A DNA stretch of 40,928 bases from a virus. Where the stretch lies: the IMG/VR virus record IMGVR_UViG_3300049259_000172, positions 1-40,928 of that record. One strand, given 5' to 3'. Below are positions 1-9,614 of this stretch, piece by piece. Numbering within the stretch: the stretch's first letter is position 1; the number at the start of each line of letters is the position of its first letter. The position numbers and the translations under genes are program-made. The notes below the pieces were generated by a model, which had not been told where the DNA came from, did no database searches, and saw only the letters and a list, made by a program, of their open reading frames with translations.

Positions 1-444
1 CCCACCCAGATCCAGCAGTCCATCGACACCCAGTGGCGCCTGCTCGGCACCGACGCGCAGGTGCACGCGGGCAAGGCCACCAAGTTCCGATTCCACTTCG
101 CCATCGTGTTCGAGCGCAACCTCGACCAGGCGACGGTGACCACCAATATCCAGACCGCACTGGCCGCTTTCGTGGCCGGGCTCGGCTTCAATTCGGCCAT
201 GCAGGCCAGCGATATCCTGCAGACCGTGCACAACGTGCCCGGGGTGGACAACGTCCGGTTCCTGAATTCGACCGACGACGGCACCAACTACGCCATGCAG
301 GTGATCAACCCGTCCGGCTCGGCCGGGGCGGTCTACTCCTCGGGCGGTCGCGCGATCGACGTCTACTTCGACGACGCCAGCTACCCGACCTTCGACTCCA
401 CGCGGATCATCGCCAAGGCCCGCAACAACTTCGGGACTCCGTGA
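1..444 (+). CDS. Baseplate J-like (gp47-like) wedge protein, C-terminal part
   Basis: Partial: the frame is open from base 1 and the true start lies upstream of the window. About 147 residues are visible, ending NNFGTP. The stretch starting VTTNIQTALAAF and running to VPGVDNVRF has the arrangement typical of baseplate J C-termini, where a short helix (residues that form the i-sub-loop of gp47/J proteins) is followed by a GV-V strand. Baseplate J proteins form the wedge of contractile tails at the tip of the virion. The next gene starts one base after its stop, consistent with a baseplate operon. The family call rests on pattern recognition only; a different tail protein cannot be excluded. 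Confidence 0.5.
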   Translation, partial: PTQIQQSIDTQWRLLGTDAQVHAGKATKFRFHFAIVFERNLDQATVTTNIQTALAAFVAGLGFNSAMQASDILQTVHNVPGVDNVRFLNSTDDGTNYAMQVINPSGSAGAVYSSGGRAIDVYFDDASYPTFDSTRIIAKARNNFGTP

Positions 445-445
445 G

Positions 446-1720
446 ATGGCGCTCATCAACCAGGGCGAGTCACAGAGCTTCTTCGCCGCGCAGCAGATTT
501 CACCCGACGACGTCGACCTGATCTCCGACCAGATCGACCCGACCCAGCCGCAGGTCTCGGGCACCAGCCGGATCTCCAACCCGATCATCCCCGACCGCAC
601 CGTGGCCACCCGGGTGCTGCATCTGGATCCCGACCTGTACGACCTGCGCGATTCCAGCCACCTCATGCGGCTGATCAAGGTGTTGCTCGGCGCGCCCGGC
701 GCGGGAGGCCTGCGCAAGCAGATTTCGATGGTGCGCATGTCCGGCTCGCTGTCGGGCACCCACTTCCTCGACCTGGACGGGTTCTGGGGTGCGCTGTTCG
801 GCATCAGCCGGATCTCCACCGAGTCGATGCCGATCAACGCTGACGGCACGAGCTTCAACCCGATGACCCAATCGGCCGACTTCGACACCTGGGACGACGT
901 GAGCGCCCGTGACGGGCACTACCGCAGCCGCATCACCCAGTTCGCCCGAGCGGTCGGCCAGGGCGGCACCTACTTCGGCATCCTCGCGGCCGTCGAGGCG
1001 TTGCTGGGCACCGAAGTGGACATGCTCGAATCCTGGACGCTGGCCGACCTCATCCCGCCCGGGACGGTCGCCAGCGCGATCAATGCCAACACCTATATCC
1101 AGGTCGAGTCCAAGTACCCGACCTACGCGGCGATGAACGGTGTGCCGTGGGGCACGCTGGTCGGTGGCGTGCAGAGCCCGGGCCAGACCCCGCTGGGCAA
1201 CCGGGCCGAGGTGATCGTGCGGCCACGTCGCAACATCACCCAGGAGGAGAAGCGCCAGGTCAGCCACGTGCTCGACGCGATCGCCCCGGCCGGGACGCTG
1301 ATGACCGTGCTCGACGCCGGGCTGGAGTCACAGGCGCCGGTGCCCATGCGCAGTGCCTGGTCCGACAGCGAGAACTGGAATGTGGTCAGTTCCGTGGTGC
1401 CTGCCTCGAACCTGCTCACCCCGACCGAGGAGATCTACCCGAACCAAGGGCAGTACCAGGGAGCCCGTCCGGCCTTCAGCGCCTACACCGGCGAATCCTT
1501 CAGCTACAACAGCCGGATCACCGCGATCAAGAGCTACCAGATGGTCGACGACAAGGTCAGCGACGCCAACTCCGACTACCAGTCGGTGACCTTCCTCGAC
1601 GGCCAGCGCACCGACTACACGCCCGCCCAGGCAGTCATGAGCGCGCACCAGGCCATCCTGAGCCGCATCGCCAGCGAGGGCGTGCTCACCGCCTACCCAT
1701 ACGCCGGAGCACGGTCATGA
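446..1720 (+). CDS. Phage tail/baseplate structural protein
   Basis: A 424-aa protein beginning MALINQGESQ. No catalytic motif, signal peptide or membrane segment is visible. The segment around residues 65-115 (DLYDLRDSSHLMRLIK, then FLDLDGFWGALFGI) has the character of tail protein I-like or baseplate-attachment proteins that follow baseplate J, but this is inference from position. ATG follows the previous stop by one base, and the stop overlaps the next ATG (ATGA at 1717-1720), so it is translationally coupled with both neighbours. Rich in Ser/Thr/Gly and acidic patches like virion proteins. Specific function not recognised. Confidence 0.7.
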   Translation: MALINQGESQSFFAAQQISPDDVDLISDQIDPTQPQVSGTSRISNPIIPDRTVATRVLHLDPDLYDLRDSSHLMRLIKVLLGAPGAGGLRKQISMVRMSGSLSGTHFLDLDGFWGALFGISRISTESMPINADGTSFNPMTQSADFDTWDDVSARDGHYRSRITQFARAVGQGGTYFGILAAVEALLGTEVDMLESWTLADLIPPGTVASAINANTYIQVESKYPTYAAMNGVPWGTLVGGVQSPGQTPLGNRAEVIVRPRRNITQEEKRQVSHVLDAIAPAGTLMTVLDAGLESQAPVPMRSAWSDSENWNVVSSVVPASNLLTPTEEIYPNQGQYQGARPAFSAYTGESFSYNSRITAIKSYQMVDDKVSDANSDYQSVTFLDGQRTDYTPAQAVMSAHQAILSRIASEGVLTAYPYAGARS

Positions 1721-4700
1721 CCGGCCCGGTCGTCACCTCACCGGTCAGCGGTCTGTTCGTCGACCACTCCGACCTCGGCACGCTCTCGGATGCGCTCACC
1801 CTCAACGCCGAGCAGCTGACGGCCCAGCAGATCAACCAGCAGTTCTGGTCGACTCCGGCGCGCGATGGTCTCTCCCCGGTGCAGGAGACGCTGGAGATCA
1901 CCCTCACCAGTCCCCGGCTGGTCAACACCGTGAGCTTCGACCTGGCCCGCTTCCCGCACGTCTGCCAGGTGCAGTATGTCGACGCCAACGGTAACTGGGT
2001 GCCGCTGGTCGAAGCCGTCAGCAACGCACCGGCCCAGGCCTCGATCGCCTACTCCGTCCCGGCCAGGCTGCCCAAGGCCACCGCGATGCCGGGCCACCTG
2101 CACCCGCAGCACTCCTTCTCCGGGCACTGGGAGCAGATCGGCCTCACGGTGCGTCCGACCACCCTGCAGCATCTGCGACTCGTGCTGCAGCGCGTCAATT
2201 CGCCCGGCGTCCCGTTGGACGCCTTCGGCAACGCAGTGCCCTACTCGCTGGCCGTGGCCAACCTGATCATCGGCTACAAGATCACCGAGCAGGCCGACGT
2301 CCCGCGCTCGGCACTGCAGTCGGACAGCTTCACCACCCGAGCCTCCTTCGCCACCACCGACGACGTGCTCGGCTCCTCGGTGGACTACGCGCTGCGGGTG
2401 AACTACGCGCGCAGCATCATCAACAACACCGAGGCCCAATCCACCCTGATCTGGCGATGCGAGCCACAACCGATTCCGCAGGCGGTGGTGAACTTCTACG
2501 CCGACGTGCGCGACGACGTCGGCAACGGCCAGATCGTCGATCGGGTCTTCCTCGACCCGCTCAACAACGGCAGTCACATCACGCTGTACTACTCCAACGA
2601 CGTGCCGGTCGGCGGCTTCTCCTCCCCGGCCGATCCGTTGGACTCGACCAAGGCCGTGCTCATCGGCACCGCGAAGATCTCCGGGGATGCCCTGCGGCTG
2701 GGCAACTACGGCGACAGCGCCTCGGTCAGTATCGACAACCAGGCTGTAGGTTTCGACCCCACCTCCCCGTGGTGGATCGGCATGCGCTGCCGACCTAACT
2801 TCGACCAGGGCATCGATACCGTCGAACACCCGTTGTTCGACTGCGGGGCGGTGCGCATCTCGCTGACTGCCGGTGGCTTGTCGGTGTACGTGGACGGCCA
2901 GCAGGCCGATCTCCCGTTGGGTTACCTGGCCCGTCAGGACCTCACACTGCTGATCAGCTACGACACCAAGGTCTTCCACCTGCACGCGCGCAGTGGCGTC
3001 GACGAGGCCAACCACAACGTCCCGGTCACCAGTCAGATCACCGCCAGCGCCCAGGCGATCATGATCGGGGCCGACCTGGCAGCCGACATCTTCGCCAACA
3101 TCGATGTGGTCGACTTCGTGCTCAAGGAGCAGCTGCTCGACAGCGACGACTTCCTGCTCGCACCCGACGTCTATTCCACCGCCGACACCGACCTGCTGGA
3201 GAACGACCAGCCCAGCATCTCCTACATCAGTCCGGCCGAGGACTTCCTCGACGTACCCACCTCCTACGCGGGCGTCCCCCAGTTCGAGCGCGACGACGCC
3301 TCGACCGACGCGTTGCTGAGGCTGGACCCGACCAACGCGTTGGTCAGCGAGACCTACCCTTCGGGTCTGTTCGGCGGACCGGGCAACAAGTACGAGCAGA
3401 TGGTGTGGACGCCGATCCCGCGCAGCTACACCATGCAGCGAGGCTGGATGTTGCTGCCCGCCACCAAGGCCCGGTACTGGAAGCTGGAGATCACCAACCT
3501 GCAGGCGCAGTACCGCGACGTCTACCTGCCGACCGCCCAGTTGGTGAAGACGTTCCCGCCCGAGGTGATCACCGCCTTCAAGGCGACCCTGTCGACCCGC
3601 GACCGGGGTGGAGTGGCCGACGACCTCGGGGCGTTGACCATGGCCTCGTTGACCAGTGCGACGCCCTACCTCGACTTCCCGGTGTACGTGTCCACCGGCG
3701 GTACCGAGACCGGGATCGCCAACACCGAGGTCTACATCGCCGACGACGTCAGCACCGCCGACCGGCTCTACCGCTCGCGGGGATGGACCTGGGGCTACCA
3801 GCCGCTCAACTCGCCGAACAACGCACCACGCTTCACCCAGGCGCAGCGCCACACCTACCGCACCGAACTGATCACATCTACAGCCAAGCTGGGTTACGTG
3901 GTAGGCCTGCGGCGCATCGAGTTCGCCCGCACCGTCTACACCGGGACCGAAGACACCGGCGCCTACGAGGACATGTTCCTCGACCAGCTCAACATCACCA
4001 GCTCGAACTGGGTCTACGACGTCGCCAGCGAGGCGCTCTATTCCGGGCAGGGCGGCAAGGCAGTCGCCACCTCGGTGGTGTTCGGCTCCACGCGCAATGT
4101 GCGCGGATTGCAGTTCGCCGCCCAGCAGTCCCAGCCGCAGCAGATGTTGCCCGACCCCGATTTCGCCGACCCGCAGCACCGGCACTGGAGCTTCATCGGC
4201 GACGCCCAGCCGGTGCCCTCGACGGTGATTCCCCTTGTTGGAACGGTGCTTCCGGTCACGCGCACGATCACCGTCGGGTACTGGGGTGACATCGCGCCGC
4301 TCTACCCGACCTACGGAGATCTGGCCGCGACCACCTACGGCAACCTCGTCAACAACAACGTGCGCCAGGGACAGACCACCGGCGGGATCATCAGCGACCC
4401 GGTCTTCCAGCCCTCAGGCGGCCGGGTCTATGCCGCCGCGCGGGTGGTAGCGCCTGCCGATCTGGCCACTCCGCTGTGGGTGCAGATCGTGGACGCGGTC
4501 ACCGGTAACGTGCTCTCCGAGGCCGCAGCTGATGTCAAGCGCGACCAGGTCACCGAGTGGTACACCGGCTACACCCTCGGCGAAGGCGGTGTCGTCCACA
4601 AGAACAACTACGGCGACCTGGCAGGGCCGCCACCGACTCCGTGGCCAGTCTTCAGCGACACCTTCTCTCGGCCGAACCAGTCGACGCTGGGGAACATGGA

Positions 4701-6471
4701 CTCCGGGCAGGCCTGGACCGCCGCCGGTGTCGGCAGCCTGCCTATCTCCTCCGGCAAGGCGCAGGTCTCCGTGCTCGGCCAGGAGAACGTGATCGACACC
4801 TTCACCCCGTGGGGCACGCTGAAGGTCACGCTCGGCAACGCGGTCACCGCCGCGACGCAGGCACTCTCGGTCCCACTGCTCGACCTCGGCTCGCATTACT
4901 TCTACAACGACGGCCACCTAGCCTCCAAGGCCACCACGTCGTTGATCAGCTCGCTGTTCACCCCGGCAGTCGGTGACCGGCTGCGCTTCGACTTCCTTCC
5001 GACCAAGGCGGTCGACCCGGCCAGGCTGCCCATCGGCACCGACGCGAACGTGCAGTCCTTCGCGTTGGTGATCTACCGCAACGACAACTGGGTCGCCACA
5101 CACCTGACCGCGCGCGAGTTCCCCACGCTGCGCGGGATCATGGGTGCGGTCGGGCAGAACTTCACCTTCTTCGGCTGGACCCCGAGCTACGCCCAGCTCC
5201 CTCTCGGCGGCGCCCGAGTCGACCACATGCCGATGCCGACCGACGGCTCGCTGTCGACCGACATGGCCACCTGGACCGACTCCAACGGCAATGTCTGGGG
5301 TGTCACCGGCGCCTACAGCTTCACCCAGGGACTGAGCTATCAAGGCTCGCCCAACCGGGCCACGCCGACCGACACCGGGGTCACCAGCATCGCGCACGAC
5401 TTCGGCGCGATGTACGGCAGCTTCATCTTCAACGTGGTGCAGCTGGCGGCCACCGTCGATGCCACCACCTACATGGTGGCGCTGCTGGACACCGACACCG
5501 CCACCTACGTCGGCACCTACCTGCGGGCCAACGGAGACATCGTCCAGATCGACGGCCAGGGCACCGTCACGGTGGTCAAGACCAACGCCGTGCCCTCCCC
5601 GGCGGGCGGCACCATCACCGTGCGCTACGTCAACACCAACCAGCTCTCGGCGGCGTTCAAGTCGACCTACTCGATCGGTTCGACCGCCACCCAGGCGATG
5701 ATCTTCGTCCAGAACAACGCGGTGCTCTCGGTGTACTCGGGCATCGGCATCTGGGTGAACACCTGGCGCGGGATCCTGAGCTACAACGACGGCTCCGGGC
5801 ACCTCACCATCCACGAGGGTATGGCGTGGGCCAACGACGCGGCACTGGTGGCCAACGACACCCGGCACCGTACCTGGGCCGATGTCAGTCACCAGAGCAC
5901 CTATACCTACGGCGACCTGGCCCAGACCGTGCAGGCCAACACCGACCAGCTGCAGGTCCAAGTGCTGCAGAAGGCCGCCTCGGGCGACACCTGGTACCAG
6001 GACACCGCGTCGCTGTTCTACGACCCGATCCAGTGGGAGTTCTCCCGCGACGGCGGGACGAGCTGGATCCCCGCGCTGGACATCCGCAACGACCCCAAGG
6101 GCGTGTTGATCTTCCCTCCGTCACCCACCGGCGGCAACGTCAACCCGCCGAACAACCAGCTGATGTGGCGGGTCACCGCGTACGGGCCAGGAGCCTGGGT
6201 GAGTCATCTGGTCATGCGGCCGTGGTACCAGGGACTCGTCCGAGGCATCCCCGCACGTGGAGCCACCAGCCAGCAGGGGCCCAACGTCAACCCCTACGAC
6301 CACTATCCCTCGATCGAGGACGACCCCCGGTTCAAGGTGTGGAACAAGCCCGTCCCGCGCAGCTGGTTCTTCGTCTACCGCGATCTCGACCCGACCCACC
6401 TGTCCGACATCACCGCGCAGTGGATCGCGCTCGATGTCGGCGACGCACTGGTGCTCCCGGAGGTGCCCTAA
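1717..6471 (+). CDS. Very large minor tail / receptor-contact protein
   Basis: A 1584-aa protein. The frame is open further upstream, but the ATG at 1717 overlaps the previous TGA and avoids a long overlap with the 446-1720 gene. Composition is that of a virion surface protein: beta-rich, Thr/Ser/Asp/Tyr-rich, almost no Lys clusters, no signal peptide. A jelly-roll-like segment begins near DTFSR (residues 981-985), a wording common at the start of concanavalin/LamG-like modules in actinophage tail proteins, and a second similar stretch lies around residues 1230-1370. A short motif YGDLA/YGNLV recurs at residues 866, 874, 965 and 1398. It probably decorates the tail tip and contacts the host. 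Domain borders are inferred, not computed. Confidence 0.7.
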   Translation: MTGPVVTSPVSGLFVDHSDLGTLSDALTLNAEQLTAQQINQQFWSTPARDGLSPVQETLEITLTSPRLVNTVSFDLARFPHVCQVQYVDANGNWVPLVEAVSNAPAQASIAYSVPARLPKATAMPGHLHPQHSFSGHWEQIGLTVRPTTLQHLRLVLQRVNSPGVPLDAFGNAVPYSLAVANLIIGYKITEQADVPRSALQSDSFTTRASFATTDDVLGSSVDYALRVNYARSIINNTEAQSTLIWRCEPQPIPQAVVNFYADVRDDVGNGQIVDRVFLDPLNNGSHITLYYSNDVPVGGFSSPADPLDSTKAVLIGTAKISGDALRLGNYGDSASVSIDNQAVGFDPTSPWWIGMRCRPNFDQGIDTVEHPLFDCGAVRISLTAGGLSVYVDGQQADLPLGYLARQDLTLLISYDTKVFHLHARSGVDEANHNVPVTSQITASAQAIMIGADLAADIFANIDVVDFVLKEQLLDSDDFLLAPDVYSTADTDLLENDQPSISYISPAEDFLDVPTSYAGVPQFERDDASTDALLRLDPTNALVSETYPSGLFGGPGNKYEQMVWTPIPRSYTMQRGWMLLPATKARYWKLEITNLQAQYRDVYLPTAQLVKTFPPEVITAFKATLSTRDRGGVADDLGALTMASLTSATPYLDFPVYVSTGGTETGIANTEVYIADDVSTADRLYRSRGWTWGYQPLNSPNNAPRFTQAQRHTYRTELITSTAKLGYVVGLRRIEFARTVYTGTEDTGAYEDMFLDQLNITSSNWVYDVASEALYSGQGGKAVATSVVFGSTRNVRGLQFAAQQSQPQQMLPDPDFADPQHRHWSFIGDAQPVPSTVIPLVGTVLPVTRTITVGYWGDIAPLYPTYGDLAATTYGNLVNNNVRQGQTTGGIISDPVFQPSGGRVYAAARVVAPADLATPLWVQIVDAVTGNVLSEAAADVKRDQVTEWYTGYTLGEGGVVHKNNYGDLAGPPPTPWPVFSDTFSRPNQSTLGNMDSGQAWTAAGVGSLPISSGKAQVSVLGQENVIDTFTPWGTLKVTLGNAVTAATQALSVPLLDLGSHYFYNDGHLASKATTSLISSLFTPAVGDRLRFDFLPTKAVDPARLPIGTDANVQSFALVIYRNDNWVATHLTAREFPTLRGIMGAVGQNFTFFGWTPSYAQLPLGGARVDHMPMPTDGSLSTDMATWTDSNGNVWGVTGAYSFTQGLSYQGSPNRATPTDTGVTSIAHDFGAMYGSFIFNVVQLAATVDATTYMVALLDTDTATYVGTYLRANGDIVQIDGQGTVTVVKTNAVPSPAGGTITVRYVNTNQLSAAFKSTYSIGSTATQAMIFVQNNAVLSVYSGIGIWVNTWRGILSYNDGSGHLTIHEGMAWANDAALVANDTRHRTWADVSHQSTYTYGDLAQTVQANTDQLQVQVLQKAASGDTWYQDTASLFYDPIQWEFSRDGGTSWIPALDIRNDPKGVLIFPPSPTGGNVNPPNNQLMWRVTAYGPGAWVSHLVMRPWYQGLVRGIPARGATSQQGPNVNPYDHYPSIEDDPRFKVWNKPVPRSWFFVYRDLDPTHLSDITAQWIALDVGDALVLPEVP

Positions 6472-6474
6472 CCC

Positions 6475-7494
6475 ATGAGCCGATCGCACTTCTATCGCAC
6501 GGTGCAGTCGCTGGGCGGTGCGCTGGTCTCCGGCGCTTCGGTGACGGTCTGCGAGGAGGGCACGACCACCCCGATCGCGCAGACGATGTACACCACCGTG
6601 GCTGGCGCTGACGAGCTGTCCAACCCGTTCCTCGCCGACGGCGGGGTGATCGACTTCTACCTCGACGACGCGCAGGACATCGCGCTGGTGATCACCTTCG
6701 GCTCCTCGACGCTGATCGTGGACTACCAGCCGGTGCTGCCTCCGGCCGAGGAGATCTTCACCTCCGGCGCGCCGATGACGGTGACCAACGGTCCGTCCAA
6801 CGGATTCCTGCTCATCGCCAACGACGCGACTCACGCCAGCTGGCAGGACCCCTCGCTCGCCATCCCGGTCAGGCGCAACATCGCCATGCCCCAGCCGAGC
6901 CTGCCGGTCGTGCTGACCCCTCCGTACGCCGGAGTGCAACTGGTGGTCTGGGACGGCCTGGACGTCAACCTGAACCCGATGCCTGACGGCTTCAGCCACC
7001 TGGTGGTGCTGGAGAACGGGACGTCGGTCGTGCGCGGGTCCCTGCTGACCGCCGGGACGATCCTGCTCTCGGTGGACGGCCCGATCGATCTGGTCTTCCA
7101 GGCGATCAACGAGGCCGGTGTCAGCGGCGACCTGTCGGACGTGACGAGCTTCCCCGCGTTCAACCCGCCCACCGGTCCGCCGGGTCCGACGGGCCCGGCG
7201 AACACCCTGATCATCGGCACGGTGACCACCGGCAACCCGGGATCGGTCGCGGCGGCCGACCTCACCGGCGTCGCACCCAACCAGACGCTGGACCTGACCA
7301 TCCCCAAGGGCGACACCAGCGGGGTCGTCGTGGTGAACCACGACGGCGATCCGAACGTCGCCCGCCCGGTCGGTGCCCCGATCACGTACTGGATCGGCGG
7401 TGTCCGGCCAGCCAATGCCATCGCGAACGACCTGTGGTTCGACGGAGGTCGGCTGTTCGTCTTGGCTACCGACGGTGTGACCTGGACCCGCTGA
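6475..7494 (+). CDS. Tail fibre-like protein with short collagen-type motif
   Basis: A 339-aa protein starting MSRSHFYRTVQ, three bases after the preceding stop. The N-terminal ~100 residues resemble the beta-rich adaptor regions of actinophage tail fibres (TVCEEGTTTPIAQ ... FYLDDAQDIALVI). Near residue 230 there is GPPGPTGPA, a Gly-X-Y triplet run as in collagen-like phage fibres, followed by a region with a lipid-like TG-hook, VTTGNPGSV..., seen in fibre C-terminal modules, ending FDGGRLFVLATDGVTWTR. It closes the structural operon; the next gene has its own leader. Role as a host-recognition fibre is inferred from composition and position. Confidence 0.6.
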   Translation: MSRSHFYRTVQSLGGALVSGASVTVCEEGTTTPIAQTMYTTVAGADELSNPFLADGGVIDFYLDDAQDIALVITFGSSTLIVDYQPVLPPAEEIFTSGAPMTVTNGPSNGFLLIANDATHASWQDPSLAIPVRRNIAMPQPSLPVVLTPPYAGVQLVVWDGLDVNLNPMPDGFSHLVVLENGTSVVRGSLLTAGTILLSVDGPIDLVFQAINEAGVSGDLSDVTSFPAFNPPTGPPGPTGPANTLIIGTVTTGNPGSVAAADLTGVAPNQTLDLTIPKGDTSGVVVVNHDGDPNVARPVGAPITYWIGGVRPANAIANDLWFDGGRLFVLATDGVTWTR

Positions 7495-7505
7495 ATCCCA
7501 ATCCC

Positions 7506-7551
7506 TTGTTGCAATTTCGATTGGTTATAAGGCATCCTCGCATTGGTAAAT
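7506..7551 (+). promoter_or_regulatory. Candidate promoter and operator-like motif
   Basis: AT-rich patch between the tail operon and the 7574 gene. A possible -10 TTATAA lies at 7525-7530, with only a weak -35. CATTGGTAAAT at 7541-7551 is identical to 10162-10172 and belongs to a motif family seen at five loci (see findings). Function inferred. Confidence 0.4.
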
Positions 7552-7573
7552 GCAACCGAGGAGGCCCGCAATC

Positions 7574-7873
7574 ATGGCGCTGGACCTGGCTGCCGCCAGG
7601 GCCGTAGCCCAGGCACGGCTTCTGGAGCGAGCGGTACACGACGTCGGCCCGTGGGAGGTCGAGGTCGGTGGGATCCGCGTCCCGGCCATCCGGGCGATCA
7701 CCCCGAGCCGGGTCGTGTTCCTGGCTTACTTCGCCGATCAACTCACCGACGACGTGGCCTGGCTGTACTGCCGTGGTCAGCTGCTGTCCAGCCAGGAGAT
7801 CGACGTCCCGCCCGAGCCCTCGTGCTCGGTCTACTGGGAGATCAGCCCGACGGCGGACACGGTAGGCGTATGA
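7574..7873 (+). CDS. Hypothetical protein
   Basis: A 99-aa protein, MALDLAAARAVAQ. The ATG at 7574 is preceded by a strong GAGGAGG (7558-7564) with 9-nt spacing, which fixes this start over the ATG at 7550. It has an N-terminal helix and then a beta-rich segment (WEVEVGGIRVPAIRAI, VVFLAYFADQL). No family recognised. It is the first gene after the tail operon, behind an AT-rich leader, and overlaps the next gene by four bases, so it probably heads the transcription unit that leads into the helicase. Confidence 0.6.
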   Translation: MALDLAAARAVAQARLLERAVHDVGPWEVEVGGIRVPAIRAITPSRVVFLAYFADQLTDDVAWLYCRGQLLSSQEIDVPPEPSCSVYWEISPTADTVGV

Positions 7874-8049
7874 CCACCCACCGGCGCATCGTCACCCTCG
7901 ACGAGCAGGATGCCTACACGCCCTGGCGTCGGTGCTACCCCTCCCTGCAGAAGGCCGGTGCGGTGCGCGAGATCAAGGTCCGCACCCACCGCCGGGAGCG
8001 GCGTGAGGGCCACGACGAGATCGACGCTCAGCTGCGCGACCTGCCATGA
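7870..8049 (+). CDS. Small basic hypothetical protein
   Basis: A 59-aa protein, MTTHRRIVTLDEQDAY..., with ATG at 7870 overlapping the previous TGA and its own stop overlapping the helicase ATG (ATGA at 8046-8049). Arg-rich C-terminal half (RTHRRERREGHDE). Its tight coupling to the helicase gene on both sides supports translation. Function unknown; it may be a small nucleic-acid-associated partner, but nothing in the sequence shows that. Confidence 0.5.
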   Translation: MTTHRRIVTLDEQDAYTPWRRCYPSLQKAGAVREIKVRTHRRERREGHDEIDAQLRDLP

Positions 8050-9614
8050 CGGCGGCGCCAGCTGAGCGTCTGCGGATGCCCAACGGCACCTACTACCATT
8101 CGCCACTGGGCATCTGGGACTTCCAGATCGACGCGGTCATCGACACGATCAACCACGGCGAGCGCATCGGCATCGTGGACACCGGGCTCGGCAAGACCCA
8201 CATCACCATGTGCCTGGCCGGGCTGCTCTACGACGAGAACGCCATCGACCTGGTCATCCACGTCGGGCGCAAGGCCAAGGCCGTCGACCGGGACGAATTC
8301 CCCAAGGACTGGGCCGACTTCACCAGCCTGAAGACGCTGGTCTACCACGGCACGACCCGGGACAAGCGCCTGGCCCGCGACGGCATCCCCGACGTGCTGC
8401 TGACCACCTACGAGACGCTGGCCGCCGGAGTGATGCGCCGGTTCAAGAAGGACTCCACCAAGTCCGGCAAGGGCAGCCGCCGAGACGGCCCGCTGTTCGA
8501 GGCGCTCGGGCTGCGAGACAAGCGGATCCTGTGGGTGTTCGACGAGGTCGACTGGCTGCGCGGGCGCACCGCCGAGCGGCACCAGGCCGTCTACTACGTG
8601 CTCAACCAGCTGCGCAAGGGCCCGCACCGCCAGATCACCCTCGGCCTGACCGCCACGGTGATCTCCACCGAGGACGAGGGCGCCTTCAACATCGCCCGGC
8701 TGATCACGCCCAAGACGATGCGCCTGGGCGTGGTCGAGTACGAGAACTACTTCACCCGGGGCCGGGACGAGTACCACCAGTACGTCTACCGGCGGGACCG
8801 CCAGCCCGAGTTCGACGCCCTGTTCCAGCGGTGCATCTTCCGCAAGTCCGCCGACGACCCCGACATCGCCCGCCAGCTGCCCAAGGTGCTCTACCGCAAC
8901 CGCTACATCGACATGGATCCGGCGCACCGCGCGCTCTACGAGGCCGTGGGCGAGCTGTACGGCCCGGAGAAGGCCGAGCTGACCCAGGCGCAGCAGACGG
9001 AGCTGTCGTTGGCCCTGAAGCTCACTGCGGGCCATCCAGCCGCACACCTGCACGCGGACAACAAGCTCTCCAAGGCCATCGTCAAGACTCTCGGCGAGGA
9101 CGGCCTGCGTGCGGTCCCCAGCAGCAAGTCGCGCTGGCTCATCGAGGAGCTGAAGATGCTCGTGCACGGCCAAGGGGCGCAGGTCATCGTGTTCACCTGG
9201 TTCGCCAAGACCGTGCTGCCCGAGGTGGCCGCCGACCTGCGCGCGGCCGGGTTCGAGATCGGCATCTACGACGGCGAGCACGAGCAGCAAAACCGTGAGG
9301 CCAAGGCCGCGTTCAAGGCCGGGAAGATCCGGGTGCTGCTGTCCTCCGACGCCGGTGCTCGCGGTCTCAACCTGCCCGAGGCCCGCTACGTCATCGAGTA
9401 CGAGCCCGCCGCCGCCGCCGACATCCGCCAGCAGCGCTTCGGACGGCACCAGCGTCTGGTGGGAGGCGATCGCACGGTGCCGGTCTACGCGTGGACGATG
9501 GCCATCCGCAAGACCATCGAGGTCGGGTCGCTGTCCACCGTCATGGGCCGGATGAAGCGCCAGGCCGACCTGTACGGCGACGACAAAGTCGCGACCACCC
9601 CGGAGAGGCACTGA
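8046..9614 (+). CDS. SF2 (SNF2-like) DNA helicase/ATPase
   Basis: A 522-aa protein with the helicase motifs in order: Q/N-terminal segment, Walker A DTGLGKT (45-51), motif Ia, DEVD Walker B (166-169), motif III LTAT (201-204), motif V-type SSDAGARGLNLPEA, and motif VI QQRFGRHQR near residues 460-470. This is the two-RecA-lobe arrangement of SNF2/DEAD-type DNA translocases; length is normal for phage members. It likely acts in replication, recombination or restart in the host cytoplasm. It starts at ATGA overlapping the 59-aa gene and overlaps the following gene by one base. All motifs look intact. Confidence 0.85.
   Translation: MTAAPAERLRMPNGTYYHSPLGIWDFQIDAVIDTINHGERIGIVDTGLGKTHITMCLAGLLYDENAIDLVIHVGRKAKAVDRDEFPKDWADFTSLKTLVYHGTTRDKRLARDGIPDVLLTTYETLAAGVMRRFKKDSTKSGKGSRRDGPLFEALGLRDKRILWVFDEVDWLRGRTAERHQAVYYVLNQLRKGPHRQITLGLTATVISTEDEGAFNIARLITPKTMRLGVVEYENYFTRGRDEYHQYVYRRDRQPEFDALFQRCIFRKSADDPDIARQLPKVLYRNRYIDMDPAHRALYEAVGELYGPEKAELTQAQQTELSLALKLTAGHPAAHLHADNKLSKAIVKTLGEDGLRAVPSSKSRWLIEELKMLVHGQGAQVIVFTWFAKTVLPEVAADLRAAGFEIGIYDGEHEQQNREAKAAFKAGKIRVLLSSDAGARGLNLPEARYVIEYEPAAAADIRQQRFGRHQRLVGGDRTVPVYAWTMAIRKTIEVGSLSTVMGRMKRQADLYGDDKVATTPERH

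Noticed and set aside
1738-4185. Long minus-strand frame (815 aa) over the tail protein
   Set aside because: Shadow of high-GC coding sequence; residues are His/Val/Gly/Arg-rich without domains, and the plus-strand gene explains the region.
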